A stretch of 64,000 nucleotides of DNA from Verrucomicrobiota bacterium (lineage in GTDB: Bacteria > Chlamydiota > Chlamydiia > Chlamydiales > Rhabdochlamydiaceae). The stretch spans positions 62,619-126,618 of the forward strand of contig JAFEGJ010000002.1 in NCBI GenBank assembly GCA_018240015.1. The letters run 5' to 3'. This document shows positions 51,438 through 60,311 of the stretch, in pieces (the first letter of the stretch is position 1; each line of letters begins with the position of its first letter). The position numbers were made by a program, and so were the translations under genes. Under the pieces are notes generated by a model. It had not been told where the DNA came from. It saw only the letters and a list, made by a program, of their open reading frames with translations, and searched no databases.

Positions 51438-52042
51438 TAATAAGCTCCTTTAGAAAAGACGAGCATGGGGATCGTTTTGAAAATAATTCGTAAGTCCAGA
51501 GAGAGTGATTGCTGGTCTATGTAGCTTTCTTCGAGCTTGATTCGCTCTTCAAACGTGAGCAAACTCCGCCCGGAAGTTTGCCAGATGCCCGTGAGGCCCG
51601 GACGTACCGAGAGAATTTTTTGGGCTTTATCGCCGAAGTATTTCACGATTTCATCTTGGGTGACGGGCCGAGGACCGACCACGCTTAAATCTCCCATGAA
51701 AATATTCCAAAACTGGGGGAGTTCATCGAGAGATGTGCGGCGCAAAAACTTGCCAATTTTTGTGATACGCGGATCATCTTTGAGTTTATAGAAGAGTTCC
51801 CATTCTTGGCGCATCGCTGAGTTTTTTTGGAGGAGCTCTTTGAGCTTCATGTCGGCATTGGCATACATCGTGCGGAATTTCCAGCACAGAAACGGTTTGC
51901 CATTTCTCCCGACGCGCAGCGATCCATAGAAAAGTGGGCCCGGAGAGTCGAGCTTAATGGCAATCGCTATTCCTAAGCAGAGAGGAAAGAAAAAAATCAT
52001 CGCACCGATGCTAAAACAGATATCGAAAATTCTTTTCAACAT
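51437..52042 (-). CDS. Undecaprenyl-phosphate sugar-1-phosphate transferase
   Basis: The 201-residue bacterial sugar transferase (WbaP/PglC type) has one membrane helix (FDICFSIGAMIFFFPLCLGIAIAI, about 6-29). Then follow KRxxD-like motifs (LDSPGPLFYGSLRVGR, CWKFRTMYANAD), LRRTSLDELPQFWNIFMGDLSVVGPRP, and RPGLTGIWQTSGR. It attaches a sugar phosphate to the lipid carrier at the start of a glycan. ATG 52042 opens just before the helix; the frame runs to 52105. The galE stop-start overlap is 1 base. It lies divergent from the small nucleotidyltransferase. Confidence 0.9.
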   Translation of the reverse strand: MLKRIFDICFSIGAMIFFFPLCLGIAIAIKLDSPGPLFYGSLRVGRNGKPFLCWKFRTMYANADMKLKELLQKNSAMRQEWELFYKLKDDPRITKIGKFLRRTSLDELPQFWNIFMGDLSVVGPRPVTQDEIVKYFGDKAQKILSVRPGLTGIWQTSGRSLLTFEERIKLEESYIDQQSLSLDLRIIFKTIPMLVFSKGAY

Positions 52043-52086
52043 GTTAGTATTTTCTCGTAAAATATGATAATAGACAAGTGGATTGT

Positions 52087-52404
52087 ATGGCAAAATTAAA
52101 TCCAAAGTTCATTTTTTCTGCTCTTAGAAAGAAGAAAGTTGCTGCCTTTTGCAAAAAACATCACATAGTTTATTTTGCTTTTTTTGGGTCAATTTTGACT
52201 CCCAAGTTCAAGCGTTCTAGTGATATAGATATTTTAGTTGAGTTTCATAAAAAACATATTCCAGGCCTCTTCAACTATGTCGGCATGGAATTTGAGCTGG
52301 CCGAGATTATGGGCCGACGAGTTGATCTGAAAACGCCTAAGGAATTGAGTCAGTTTTTCCGAGATGAGGTTTTAGCGGCGGCTCTTGTCGTTCATGAGAT
52401 CTGA
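52087..52404 (+). CDS. Minimal nucleotidyltransferase (MNT-like)
   Basis: The 105-residue protein has the nucleotidyltransferase motif FAFFGSILTPKFKRSSDIDILVEF (GS plus DxD) and a C-terminal region GRRVDLKTPKELSQFF. Such domains are often the MNT half of a HEPN-MNT toxin-antitoxin pair. No HEPN gene is next to it. Its 3' end overlaps ugd by 13 bases on the other strand. A TATGATAAT box at 52063-52071 is a likely -10. It may act alone or have lost its partner. Confidence 0.75.
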   Translation: MAKLNPKFIFSALRKKKVAAFCKKHHIVYFAFFGSILTPKFKRSSDIDILVEFHKKHIPGLFNYVGMEFELAEIMGRRVDLKTPKELSQFFRDEVLAAALVVHEI

Positions 52405-53699
52405 TCTGGAATCCCAATACAAAAATAATCAAAACCCCGGCTCTTCATTTCCCGTGGTTTGTATTGATTGCGGCCGTCGAAGAACCCTTTACCCCCCATG
52501 CTGGAGAGGACTTGGTCAAAGTCGACAAACCGAAACTGCTTCCACTCGGTGACGAGGGCCACGGCATCGGCTCCCTGTGCAGCTTCGTATTCGCTTGTGC
52601 ACCAGGCGATACCCGGATGGGAGAGTTGCATTTTTCCCTTCTCTTGCGCAATCGGATCATAGAGACGAACATCGGCTCCGTGGCTCAGGAGTTCTTCGAT
52701 GAGTTGCAGGGCCGGAGCCTCACGGATGTCATCGGTATCGGGTTTGAACGCCAGACCCCAGATAGCGATCGTTTTTTCTTTAAGACCGCCGGTCTTAGCG
52801 AAATACTTTTTCATCTTTTCTGAGAGGATCTTTTTCTGCCGCTCGTTGATCGTATGGGTAGCGGTGAGCAGGGGAGTTTCATAGCCCACAGCTTTGGCCA
52901 TCTGTCTTAGTGCGTCGATGTCTTTAGGAAAGCACGAGCCGCCGTAGCCAACTCCGGCATAAAGGAAGTTATAGCCGATGCGGTGGTCGGAGCCGATTCC
53001 GACGCGGACGTGGTTGATGCTAGCTCCCAGGCGCTCGCAAAGGCCGGCCATCTCGTTCATGAACGAGATACGCGTGGCGAGCATCGCATTGGCCGCATAT
53101 TTGGTCATTTCCGCAGAGCGGTTGTCCATCACGAGAATGCGGTCGTGGTTGAGCGTGAACGGCGCATAGAGTTCTTTCATCTGTTCGGCGGCTTTCGGAT
53201 TATCGACGCCGAGGATGATGCGGTCGGGCTTCATGCAGTCGGTGACGGCTGCGCCCTCTTTTAAAAACTCTGGATTGGACACGACATCAAAAGGATAAGA
53301 AGTCTTGAGCGCAGCGCGCACGGCGTCCGCGGTGCCGACAGGGACTGTGGATTTAATGACGATGAGGCAGGGCCCCGTCATGTGTTTGCCGATTTCTTCG
53401 GTGGCAGCCATGACGTATTTTAAATCGCACGATCCGTCTTCTTTGGCAGGTGTGGGAACGGCGATGAAGCAGGTACTGAGTTTGGAAGGATATTGGGTGG
53501 TAAACGAGAGGCGCCCGGCGGCTTTATTGCGGCGCACGAGATCTTCTAGGCCTGGCTCATAGATGGGAATGATGCCTTGATTGAGCGCGTCGATTTTAGC
53601 TTGATCGATATCGAGGCAGGTTACATGGTGGCCCATTTCGGCAAGAGAGGCGCCTGTTACCAGACCGACATAACCAGTTCCAATGACTAAAATGTACAT
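52392..53699 (-). CDS. ugd: UDP-glucose 6-dehydrogenase
   Basis: The 435-residue enzyme oxidises UDP-Glc to UDP-GlcA with two NAD. The Rossmann motif is VIGTGYVGLVTGASL (5-19), the catalytic region GVGYGGSCFPKDIDALR near 250-265 contains the active Cys, and the C-terminal domain ends in GIP. It sits between lolD upstream and the small nucleotidyltransferase. With galE and the sugar transferase it points to a glucuronate-containing envelope polymer or glycolipid. Its start overlaps lolD by 13 bases. Confidence 0.94.
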   Translation of the reverse strand: MYILVIGTGYVGLVTGASLAEMGHHVTCLDIDQAKIDALNQGIIPIYEPGLEDLVRRNKAAGRLSFTTQYPSKLSTCFIAVPTPAKEDGSCDLKYVMAATEEIGKHMTGPCLIVIKSTVPVGTADAVRAALKTSYPFDVVSNPEFLKEGAAVTDCMKPDRIILGVDNPKAAEQMKELYAPFTLNHDRILVMDNRSAEMTKYAANAMLATRISFMNEMAGLCERLGASINHVRVGIGSDHRIGYNFLYAGVGYGGSCFPKDIDALRQMAKAVGYETPLLTATHTINERQKKILSEKMKKYFAKTGGLKEKTIAIWGLAFKPDTDDIREAPALQLIEELLSHGADVRLYDPIAQEKGKMQLSHPGIAWCTSEYEAAQGADAVALVTEWKQFRFVDFDQVLSSMGGKGFFDGRNQYKPREMKSRGFDYFCIGIPDQIS

Positions 53700-54334
53700 A
53701 GGCTTCCATCTGTGAGGTGATACGCGGTATCACACAGTTTTGCAAGTTCTAAATCGTGGGTGACGATCACTAGTGTTTTTCCATAGCGTCGGCTGAGGTC
53801 CAAAAGCAGCTGGTGGATGTGCTGAGAAGTGGCATGATCGAGGTTGCCGCTGGGCTCGTCCGCAAGGAGGAGGGGAGGATCGTTGCATAGAGCCCGTGCG
53901 ATGGCAGCCCGCTGCTTTTCTCCTCCGGAGAGAAGTCGCGCGGGAAAATGTGCGCGGTCTTCTAGTCCCACGTCTCGAAGTAACTGCATGGGATCGTTTT
54001 TTTTCGTGCCTGCGATCTTTGCAGGAAAGGCCACGTTTTCCAGCGTCGTGTAGTCATCGAGTAAATTGAATGTCTGAAAAATAAAACCGATGCACTCGCT
54101 ACGAAGTAGTGGAAGAGAAGTCGTCTTGGTGGATTTTCCGCAAATCCAAATCTCCCCGGAAGTCGGCTCTTCGAGGGTACCGAGAATGTGTAAAAGTGTG
54201 CTCTTGCCTTCGCCCGATTTTCCAGTGATAGCCACCGTACTCCCCGCGGGAATCTCAAGAGTAATATCTCGCAGGACTTCGACCGTGCTCGGTTCTTTAT
54301 AGGTTTTGGTGAGGTTTTTTGCTTTTAAGATCAT
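53687..54334 (-). CDS. lolD: Lipoprotein-release ATPase LolD
   Basis: The 215-residue ABC ATPase has Walker A GKSGEGKST, Q-loop FQTFNLL, signature LSGGEKQRAAIARAL, Walker B LLLADEPSGNLDH and the H-switch THD. It powers LolC/E to hand lipoproteins to LolA. The start ATG at 54334 overlaps the stop of lolC (ATGA); the frame opens 12 codons earlier. Its stop overlaps the ugd start by 13 bases. Confidence 0.93.
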   Translation of the reverse strand: MILKAKNLTKTYKEPSTVEVLRDITLEIPAGSTVAITGKSGEGKSTLLHILGTLEEPTSGEIWICGKSTKTTSLPLLRSECIGFIFQTFNLLDDYTTLENVAFPAKIAGTKKNDPMQLLRDVGLEDRAHFPARLLSGGEKQRAAIARALCNDPPLLLADEPSGNLDHATSQHIHQLLLDLSRRYGKTLVIVTHDLELAKLCDTAYHLTDGSLCTF

Positions 54335-55761
54335 GGCGCCCTCAAGATTTCGGAGGGCTTGAGGCGGCACGCTTTGATGGCGGGCACGAGTCCTGCCACC
54401 AGCGATAAAATAGGCGTGATGACGAGAACAAAGAACGTGGCTCTCGAACTTAAGTCGCTGGGCAGGGATTTGCCATAGAACACCGCGCTAAACATGTCAT
54501 GTCCTTGCAAGGCACTCAAGAAATGCACGATGGCATCGAGGTTATGGAGGGTCAGCAGCGCTGCAGCAAGACCCACTAAGCTGCTCACAAAACCGATGAG
54601 CGCGCCGCAGCCGCCAAATATCAAGGCGATGCTTGAGGGCTTTGCGCCGAGGGCTTGCAAAATGCCAATTTCTTTTTTCTTGTCATTGACGAGCAGGAGG
54701 AGCAGAGAAAGAATGCTCGAGCACGCCACGGTCAAAATGATGATGCCGAGAAGCGTAAAGAGCGTCCGATCGCTTTGGAATTGTTGCAGGAGTTCCTTGG
54801 CAAAATCGTAGTCGTGGTAGGTGCTCACTGTCCAATATTTGTCGATGCCAGCACTGACGAAAGCGCTCTCAATCTCACTGCGTACTTTCAGGGCATCGTC
54901 GATATTTTCAATCCACACCTGCAGGCCGTTGGATTGCGTTTTATCGAAATGCTCCAAGGGACTTGTCGAATTAATCGTTCGTATCACTTCCGAGGGCGTT
55001 AAAATCGCCTTAGCGCCCACCGCCATCACGCCAGGATCGTAAAATCCTTTCACATAGACGGGCATGCGCTGTTCTTGAATGCCGCTGACCGTGGCTGCTT
55101 GGTACGACAAGTATCCGCGATCCCCTAAGCGAACGCCGCTCGACTGAAAACTCTTTGCCAGCCAGATTTCTTTGCCTTCCAGCGTTGGCGCCGATCCCGG
55201 CAGCAAAAGAGAGGAAAGATGCGGATTTTTCTCCGCCAGCGTCGTCAAATAGGAGACCTGAGTCAAAAACGATGTTCCTTGCGGCCGGTGCATCTCGAGA
55301 CGAAGGAGAGCTCCCGTGAGTTCATACTCTTGGAACTTTAGCTTTTTCTGGTTTAAAATCTGGTAGGCAATTTTGACGGGATCTTTGAGTTTTCCATCGG
55401 GCCCCATATCGGGCTTCAGCCCCGTTGCGGCATCGATCTCAGGGTCATAGGGGTCACTCTTGGCAGCGATTGCTTTTTCTCCAATGCTGCGCAAAGAATA
55501 AGCCGATGCCGTGGCAACCTCATCGATCCGGTAGTAGTAGGAAGCAAAGTAAGCGGGTGTCGGCGTGATGCGGACGGGTGCATGGAGCGTGGTGAGTTTA
55601 TTTAGCCACGTCTTTTCGATGCCGTCGGTGACTGATAAAAAAACGAGCACGAGCCAAACGACGAGCGTAATGACTGCAATCGACAGGGATCCAATCAGGG
55701 CGACGGAGAGATTTTTGCGGCGGGGGATGAGGTATTTACGGATGACGGATAATTCAAACAT
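54331..55761 (-). CDS. lolC: Lipoprotein-release permease LolC/LolE
   Basis: The 476-residue FtsX-type permease has an N-terminal helix (about 21-42), a large periplasmic domain (50-330) and three C-terminal helices (about 336-360, 380-405, 442-465) with LLLLLVNDKKKEIGILQALGAKPSSI. It works with LolD to release lipoproteins from the inner membrane. It follows rpmG by 16 bases, the order I recall at CT150-CT152 in Chlamydia. A single permease gene suggests a LolC/E-type homodimer (LolF-like). Confidence 0.92.
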   Translation of the reverse strand: MFELSVIRKYLIPRRKNLSVALIGSLSIAVITLVVWLVLVFLSVTDGIEKTWLNKLTTLHAPVRITPTPAYFASYYYRIDEVATASAYSLRSIGEKAIAAKSDPYDPEIDAATGLKPDMGPDGKLKDPVKIAYQILNQKKLKFQEYELTGALLRLEMHRPQGTSFLTQVSYLTTLAEKNPHLSSLLLPGSAPTLEGKEIWLAKSFQSSGVRLGDRGYLSYQAATVSGIQEQRMPVYVKGFYDPGVMAVGAKAILTPSEVIRTINSTSPLEHFDKTQSNGLQVWIENIDDALKVRSEIESAFVSAGIDKYWTVSTYHDYDFAKELLQQFQSDRTLFTLLGIIILTVACSSILSLLLLLVNDKKKEIGILQALGAKPSSIALIFGGCGALIGFVSSLVGLAAALLTLHNLDAIVHFLSALQGHDMFSAVFYGKSLPSDLSSRATFFVLVITPILSLVAGLVPAIKACRLKPSEILRAP

Positions 55762-55777
55762 CTCCTACCAAACAAAA

Positions 55778-55936
55778 CTACTTAGCTTCTTTGAAGATCA
55801 CGTGACGGCGCAGACGCTTATCGAACTTTTTGAGTTCCAACCGCTCTGTTTTCGTCCGTTTGTTTTTGGTTGTCCAATAGATTTCAGGACTTTCGGTGCT
55901 TTTCATCTTGATGGTTTCACGGGCGCTCTTTGCCAT
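55778..55936 (-). CDS. rpmG: Ribosomal protein bL33
   Basis: The 52-residue protein begins [20 protein letters not shown] and ends in [11 protein letters not shown], the bL33 pattern (MAK..R..I.L.ST...Y.T.KNKR). It lacks the Cys ribbon, so it is the zinc-free form. AGGAT lies before ATG 55936. It heads the unit with lolC and lolD. Read by hand, since it is too short to be listed otherwise. Confidence 0.95.
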   Translation of the reverse strand: MAKSARETIKMKSTESPEIYWTTKNKRTKTERLELKKFDKRLRRHVIFKEAK

Positions 55937-55994
55937 AGATCCTCTTTAGTTTTGACTTACCATTTTAAGAAACTTCGTTGAAAAAATCAATGCT

Positions 55995-56999
55995 TTATAG
56001 CGGAATGCGCGTCTGAGGTTCTAGATCTAGCAAGTCGGCTCCTTGTCTCAAAAAAACATGATACCCCAGACCCGCGATCATCGCCGCATTATCGACAGAG
56101 AGTCCCCGCGGGGGAAAAATCACCGGAATCGTGGTATTTTTTTCTTCAAAAAGCGCTCTTAGCCTACCATTTTGGCTCACGCCCCCGCCGATATAAATGG
56201 CTTTGCATTCAAACTCTTTTGCTGCGTGGATCGCTCTCATAACGATATCTCCTAAGGCCACCTCTTGGAACGCCGCGGCGATATGGGGTTTTTCTTCCTC
56301 GGGGACTTTGCAGGGAGCGTTTTTGTCGCTATCTTGTCCCTTGATCCTATAGAGGACATTGGTTTTCAGACCACTAAACGAAAAGTCCCAGGGCCGTCCC
56401 TTCACTTTACCCGGCTGAAAACGGTATTTTAAAGGATTTCCTTGTCTTGCGAGCTGCTCGAGCGCGGGACCTCCGGGATAGGAGAGACCGAGCATCACGG
56501 CAACCTTGTCGAACGCTTCGCCGATGGCATCATCGACCGTTTTACCGATCATCGTATATTTTCCGAGCGCCTCGATTTTCACCAAAAATGTATGCCCTCC
56601 GGAAATCACCACTCCCAGCGCTGGCAAAATCGGGTCATCTTCCATCATAGCAGCATAAAGATGGGCTTCGACGTGATTGACGCCTATCAAAGGTTTTTTC
56701 CAAGCCAGCGCAAGCGACTTCGCGGCATGGAGTCCCAAAAGCAGAGGACCGATCAGTCCTGGCCCCTTAGCTACAGCAATTAAATCGGGGGATGAGAGTC
56801 CGGACTCCGCAAGCGCCTCTTCGATCACTGGTATCATGGCATCCGCATGCCGCCTTGCCGCCATCTCGGGGAAAACTCCTCCATAGCGCGCATGGAGATC
56901 GGCTTGGGACGCCGTCACATTAGAAAGAATTTTTTTACCTGCTACCACGACAGAGGCGGCTGTCTCATCACAGGTCGATTCGATGCCTAGGACGTTCAT
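55995..56999 (-). CDS. tsaD: tRNA N6-threonylcarbamoyladenosine transferase TsaD
   Basis: The 334-residue ASKHA enzyme makes t6A37 in tRNAs with TsaB/TsaE/TsaC. STCDETAASVV (8-18), the metal histidines His109 and His113 (NHVEAH), VISGGHTFL, GEAFDKVA and IGGGVSQNGRLR are present. It stands alone on this strand, downstream of a terminator. Length and motifs are normal. Confidence 0.95.
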   Translation of the reverse strand: MNVLGIESTCDETAASVVVAGKKILSNVTASQADLHARYGGVFPEMAARRHADAMIPVIEEALAESGLSSPDLIAVAKGPGLIGPLLLGLHAAKSLALAWKKPLIGVNHVEAHLYAAMMEDDPILPALGVVISGGHTFLVKIEALGKYTMIGKTVDDAIGEAFDKVAVMLGLSYPGGPALEQLARQGNPLKYRFQPGKVKGRPWDFSFSGLKTNVLYRIKGQDSDKNAPCKVPEEEKPHIAAAFQEVALGDIVMRAIHAAKEFECKAIYIGGGVSQNGRLRALFEEKNTTIPVIFPPRGLSVDNAAMIAGLGYHVFLRQGADLLDLEPQTRIPL

Positions 57000-57016
57000 A
57001 GGAAAACTATTTTACA

Positions 57017-57050
57017 GGAAAAAAGCTCCGGCGTCTAGAACAGACGCCGG
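57017..57050 (-). terminator. Rho-independent terminator
   Basis: CCGGCGTCT and AGACGCCGG form a 9-base stem with a 5-base loop, followed on the minus strand by a TTTTTT run (57017-57025). It ends the message of the gene at 57064. Confidence 0.88.
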
Positions 57051-57063
57051 ATGTAGGTAAAGA

Positions 57064-57522
57064 TTATTTCTTAGCTTCTTTGGTAAAGAGCGATGCTACT
57101 TTATTTACTCCACCGAGAGTTACGAAGTTAGCAAACCCTTTGGTTTCTTGCAGAGCTGCTTGTGACCAAGAACGAGGTTGTACTGCAGGAGTTTCTGACT
57201 CTTTTTTGGGCTCATCAGCTTTCTTTTCTCCTTCTGCTGGTTTGCTTGGAGTAGTTGGTGGTACCGGTGCTGCAACATATTCTGGATTTTTCTTTTGTTC
57301 TACATATAGAGCATCACTGAAATATGCCATTGGATTAAAGAACCCACGCTCATGTACCACTTCGATTATTTCAACGTCATTTCCGGGTTTATAGTTAGGG
57401 TTTTTTTCTACAACTTCATATTGACGACCACGAATCAGGTTCAGTGGGCTTAAAATAAAACGGTCATGCCTTGTTGAAATCAGTGCATGTGTTACATCTA
57501 CTGTTGGTGCTGGTGTTGCCAT
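57064..57522 (-). CDS. Hypothetical protein with Pro/Glu/Lys linker
   Basis: The 152-residue protein has a folded start (about 10-75, LISTRHDRFILSPLNLIRGRQYEVVEKNP) and a long charged linker (APVPPTTPSKPAEGEKKADEPKKESETP, about 86-115). It ends with LGGVNKVASLFTKEAKK. No signal peptide. I know no family. A rho-independent terminator follows. The AGGACAAGATATGG context before the ATG includes AGGACA as a weak binding site. It might be an abundant, structural or secreted protein in this lineage, which is guesswork. Confidence 0.7.
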   Translation of the reverse strand: MATPAPTVDVTHALISTRHDRFILSPLNLIRGRQYEVVEKNPNYKPGNDVEIIEVVHERGFFNPMAYFSDALYVEQKKNPEYVAAPVPPTTPSKPAEGEKKADEPKKESETPAVQPRSWSQAALQETKGFANFVTLGGVNKVASLFTKEAKK

Positions 57523-57647
57523 ATCTTGTCCTTTTTTGTGGTTAAAGGGTTTGTTAAGATGACCTGATTGTAATATGAAGTCTTTTTTAAGGCTAAGAAA
57601 ATTTTTCCTAGCTTGAGAAAATCCGTCTTTTTCTTCATAAGAAAATC

Positions 57648-58556
57648 ATGGCGTATGAAGTTTGGAGATGGGTCGGCTTTCATATTTTGATCGGTATTCT
57701 TTTGCTGCTCGATTTCGGTGTTTTTCATCGCAAAAGTCGCGCTGTCTCTAGAAGAGAAGCGGCGCTCTGGAGTGTTTTTTGGATCGGGCTGTCACTTCTC
57801 TTTAACGTTTTTATCTATGTCTACGAAGGGCAGCAAAAGGCTCTTGAGTTTTTTACAGGATATCTCGTTGAGAAATCGCTCAGTGTCGATAACATCTTTG
57901 TGTTCATCCTGATTTTTTCCTATTTCCAAGTGCCGAAAAAACTTCAGCATCGCGTTTTGTATTTAGGCATTATCGGTGCGCTCGTGCTGCGTTTGGCGCT
58001 GATTTTAGCAGGAGTTTCGCTCATCAATCGCTTTGCGTGGCTCATTTATCTCCTCGGTATTTTTTTAGCATACACGGGCATTCGGCTGATGCTGCGCAAA
58101 GAAGAAAAAATTGCTCCTGAAAAAAACTATCTGGTGCGGTGGACGCGCAAACATTTCGATGTGACAGAAGATTATCATGGTTCCCGCTTCTGGATAAGGA
58201 AGGCGGGAAAACTCTTTGCGACGCCGCTCGTTCTCGTGCTGATTGTGATCGAGACGACCGATCTAGTTTTTGCGCTCGATTCGATTCCGGCGATTTTTGC
58301 CATCACACTCGATCCATTCATCGTCTACACCTCCAATATCTTCGCGGTGCTGGGGCTACGCTCGCTCCATTTTCTCATCGCCGAGTCGCTTCTCTTTTTC
58401 TCGCACCTGCAGATTGGATTGGGACTGGTATTGTTTTTTGTGGGATTCAAAATGGTTATGGGGCCATTTTTTCACATCCCCCTGCCGATATCACTGGGCG
58501 TGATTGCCGGTATTTTGGTAGCTTCGATGCTGACTTCATTGATTTACAAGAAATAA
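57648..58556 (+). CDS. TerC-family membrane protein
   Basis: The 302-residue protein has about eight hydrophobic segments. The TerC landmarks are EKSLSVDNIFVFILIFSYFQVP (about 76-98) and VIVIETTDLVFALDSIPAIFAIT (about 205-228) with acidic residues in the membrane. The family exports metal ions (manganese/calcium) and is linked to tellurite tolerance. It starts 125 bases after the divergent orphan gene. It ends before a large hairpin shared with pgl. Confidence 0.9.
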   Translation: MAYEVWRWVGFHILIGILLLLDFGVFHRKSRAVSRREAALWSVFWIGLSLLFNVFIYVYEGQQKALEFFTGYLVEKSLSVDNIFVFILIFSYFQVPKKLQHRVLYLGIIGALVLRLALILAGVSLINRFAWLIYLLGIFLAYTGIRLMLRKEEKIAPEKNYLVRWTRKHFDVTEDYHGSRFWIRKAGKLFATPLVLVLIVIETTDLVFALDSIPAIFAITLDPFIVYTSNIFAVLGLRSLHFLIAESLLFFSHLQIGLGLVLFFVGFKMVMGPFFHIPLPISLGVIAGILVASMLTSLIYKK

Positions 58557-58579
58557 GTCGCTCACTTTAAATGAGATAT

Positions 58580-58640
58580 GAAAATTGCTACCCTAGTTGC
58601 CATTTTTGGTCCAAATTTGGCAACAAGGGTAGCAATTTTC
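58580..58640. terminator. Large bidirectional hairpin between terC and pgl
   Basis: GAAAATTGCTACCCT (58580-58594) pairs with AGGGTAGCAATTTTC (58626-58640), and GTTGCCA/TGGCAAC extends it inward. T-rich ends flank both sides. It sits between convergent genes 57648 and 58643, so it likely stops both. This is the strongest hairpin in the window. Confidence 0.75.
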
Positions 58641-58642
58641 GA

Positions 58643-59353
58643 TTAGACACCAGCTGCCTCGTCGGCAATCCAAAGAGCAGGATTGTCTACCGTGCCCACT
58701 TGTTGGCAGGGGAGTTTAGGCGGCGAGTTGAATACATGGTGGAGCATTTCTTTTTTATTGCTGCCCAAAACATAGACGGCAACATGAGCAGCCGCGTTGA
58801 TGCACTCAAACGTCAGCGTCATGCGCTCCGTTTTTTTCTCAGGGATATAGTTGGAGACGCAGAGGCGCCCTTGAGCCTTTAGAGCAGCCGTGCCCGGAAA
58901 TAACGAAGCAGTATGGCCGTCTTCTCCCATACCGAGCATGACGAGGTCGAGGGCTTGATCCTCTAAAATGCGCCGGAGTGTTTTTTCGTAGGCCAGAGCA
59001 TTTTTTTCGATGTCATTTTCAGCGATCATTCGGTGGATGTGCCCGGGAGGGATCGGCATTTTTTTGAAGCCCGCCTCCATCGCCATGCGGTAGTTACTGT
59101 CAGGATGATCGGGAGGAACGCTGCGCTCATCGCTCCAGAACAGATGGACTTTTTCCCATTCGATTTCTTCGGCAAGACCCGGTGCACAAATCAGTTCGTA
59201 GATGGCTTTTGGTGTCGATCCACCCGAGAGAGCGACAGCGAAAAAATCATGGTCTTCGATGGCATCGCGGGCAAGGGTGACAAAGTGGCTCGCAGCATAT
59301 TGGAGGGTGGTGTCTTTATCTCCAGGAACGGTGAGAGTGGCGTTTTGGAGCAT
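58643..59353 (-). CDS. pgl: 6-phosphogluconolactonase
   Basis: The 236-residue DevB-type lactonase has LSGGSTPKAIYELI, HLFWSDERSVPPDHPDSNYRMA and DLVMLGMGEDGHTASLFPG. It performs the second step of the oxidative pentose phosphate route. It lies 7 bases after the opcA-like gene, and zwf precedes that. The order zwf-opcA-like-pgl matches the role. Length normal. Confidence 0.94.
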   Translation of the reverse strand: MLQNATLTVPGDKDTTLQYAASHFVTLARDAIEDHDFFAVALSGGSTPKAIYELICAPGLAEEIEWEKVHLFWSDERSVPPDHPDSNYRMAMEAGFKKMPIPPGHIHRMIAENDIEKNALAYEKTLRRILEDQALDLVMLGMGEDGHTASLFPGTAALKAQGRLCVSNYIPEKKTERMTLTFECINAAAHVAVYVLGSNKKEMLHHVFNSPPKLPCQQVGTVDNPALWIADEAAGV

Positions 59354-59360
59354 CGAGGTT

Positions 59361-60311
59361 TTATTCCTTGGAAAGAGTTTCCATGAGTTTTAAAAAATGC
59401 GCGCTGGTTCCGGTGTGGCCGATTTCATTGACAAGAGAAAGGCCTGCCTGTGTTTTGGTGAAGATGAAGTTGGAGGGGATTTCGCAGCGGTCAGGGGTAG
59501 AGAGCATCATTTTCACTTGGTGGGGCTGCTCGGGGGTTCGAACGAACGCAAAATGCTCACCCTGCGTGGTGAGCATGTCGAGCGAAATAATCGCGCCCGG
59601 CGCAAGCTCTTTGTTTTCTCCGCTTTGTATAGAGAATTGGACGTTTTTCCAGTTGAGCTGACTTTCCAGCCATCCTCGGAGATAACGGGACTGGGTTTGG
59701 GTATGGCAAAAGAAAGGCGAGGTGACGCTGTTGTAGGTGATGCCCACCGATTTCATGCGTTTTAGTTGAAGGGCGCGCTCCTCTCCGTGAAAAACAGCAG
59801 CGAGTAGTTGCCGCCAGCTTTCCGTCCTAGCCCAGCAAAGATCGGCGATGTCAGTAGGGCGATCTAAAGCCGCTTTTGCAAAACGGGAGAGATGATCAGT
59901 AGTCTCGGAATCAAAGATCAGTCGGTCCGCGAGATTTTCTAAAGCGGAGGCGATCGGATTAGAAAGGGTGGGATCTTCTCCCCATACGACATAGATGGGA
60001 AGATCGGTGAGAAGGTGAGGAAGAATGATAAAGGGGATTTTGGGAAGGTTGGCTTCGGTGGCGCTGATGTCGATCCAGTCGCACATGACGTCGGTTTGGA
60101 TGGTTTTTACGTCAGCAGAGAGTTCATCGGCATGGCTCTTGCGGTCGGCGGTGATAAAGATGACGCGGGAGGGAAAGCGCACGATGGCATTGTGAGCGAT
60201 GGTCCTGAGGTAATCAGCGCGGGCATTTTTTTGGGTGAAGACGATGAGGTTGAAGAGAGAGGCGCGCGAGGGACCGGTTTTAAGTTTGGAGGGGATTTCG
60301 GAGATGTTCAT
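59361..60311 (-). CDS. OpcA-like glucose-6-phosphate dehydrogenase helper
   Basis: The 316-residue protein matches the OpcA family, which in cyanobacteria and actinobacteria activates or assembles glucose-6-phosphate dehydrogenase: LFNLIVFTQK, RVIFITAD, LPIYVVWGEDPTLSNP and the WRQLLAAVF helix. Its place between zwf and pgl supports this role. The ATG at 60311 overlaps the zwf stop (ATGA) and has GGAGG 6 bases upstream; the frame opens 4 codons earlier. No enzyme motif of its own is visible. Confidence 0.8.
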   Translation of the reverse strand: MNISEIPSKLKTGPSRASLFNLIVFTQKNARADYLRTIAHNAIVRFPSRVIFITADRKSHADELSADVKTIQTDVMCDWIDISATEANLPKIPFIILPHLLTDLPIYVVWGEDPTLSNPIASALENLADRLIFDSETTDHLSRFAKAALDRPTDIADLCWARTESWRQLLAAVFHGEERALQLKRMKSVGITYNSVTSPFFCHTQTQSRYLRGWLESQLNWKNVQFSIQSGENKELAPGAIISLDMLTTQGEHFAFVRTPEQPHQVKMMLSTPDRCEIPSNFIFTKTQAGLSLVNEIGHTGTSAHFLKLMETLSKE

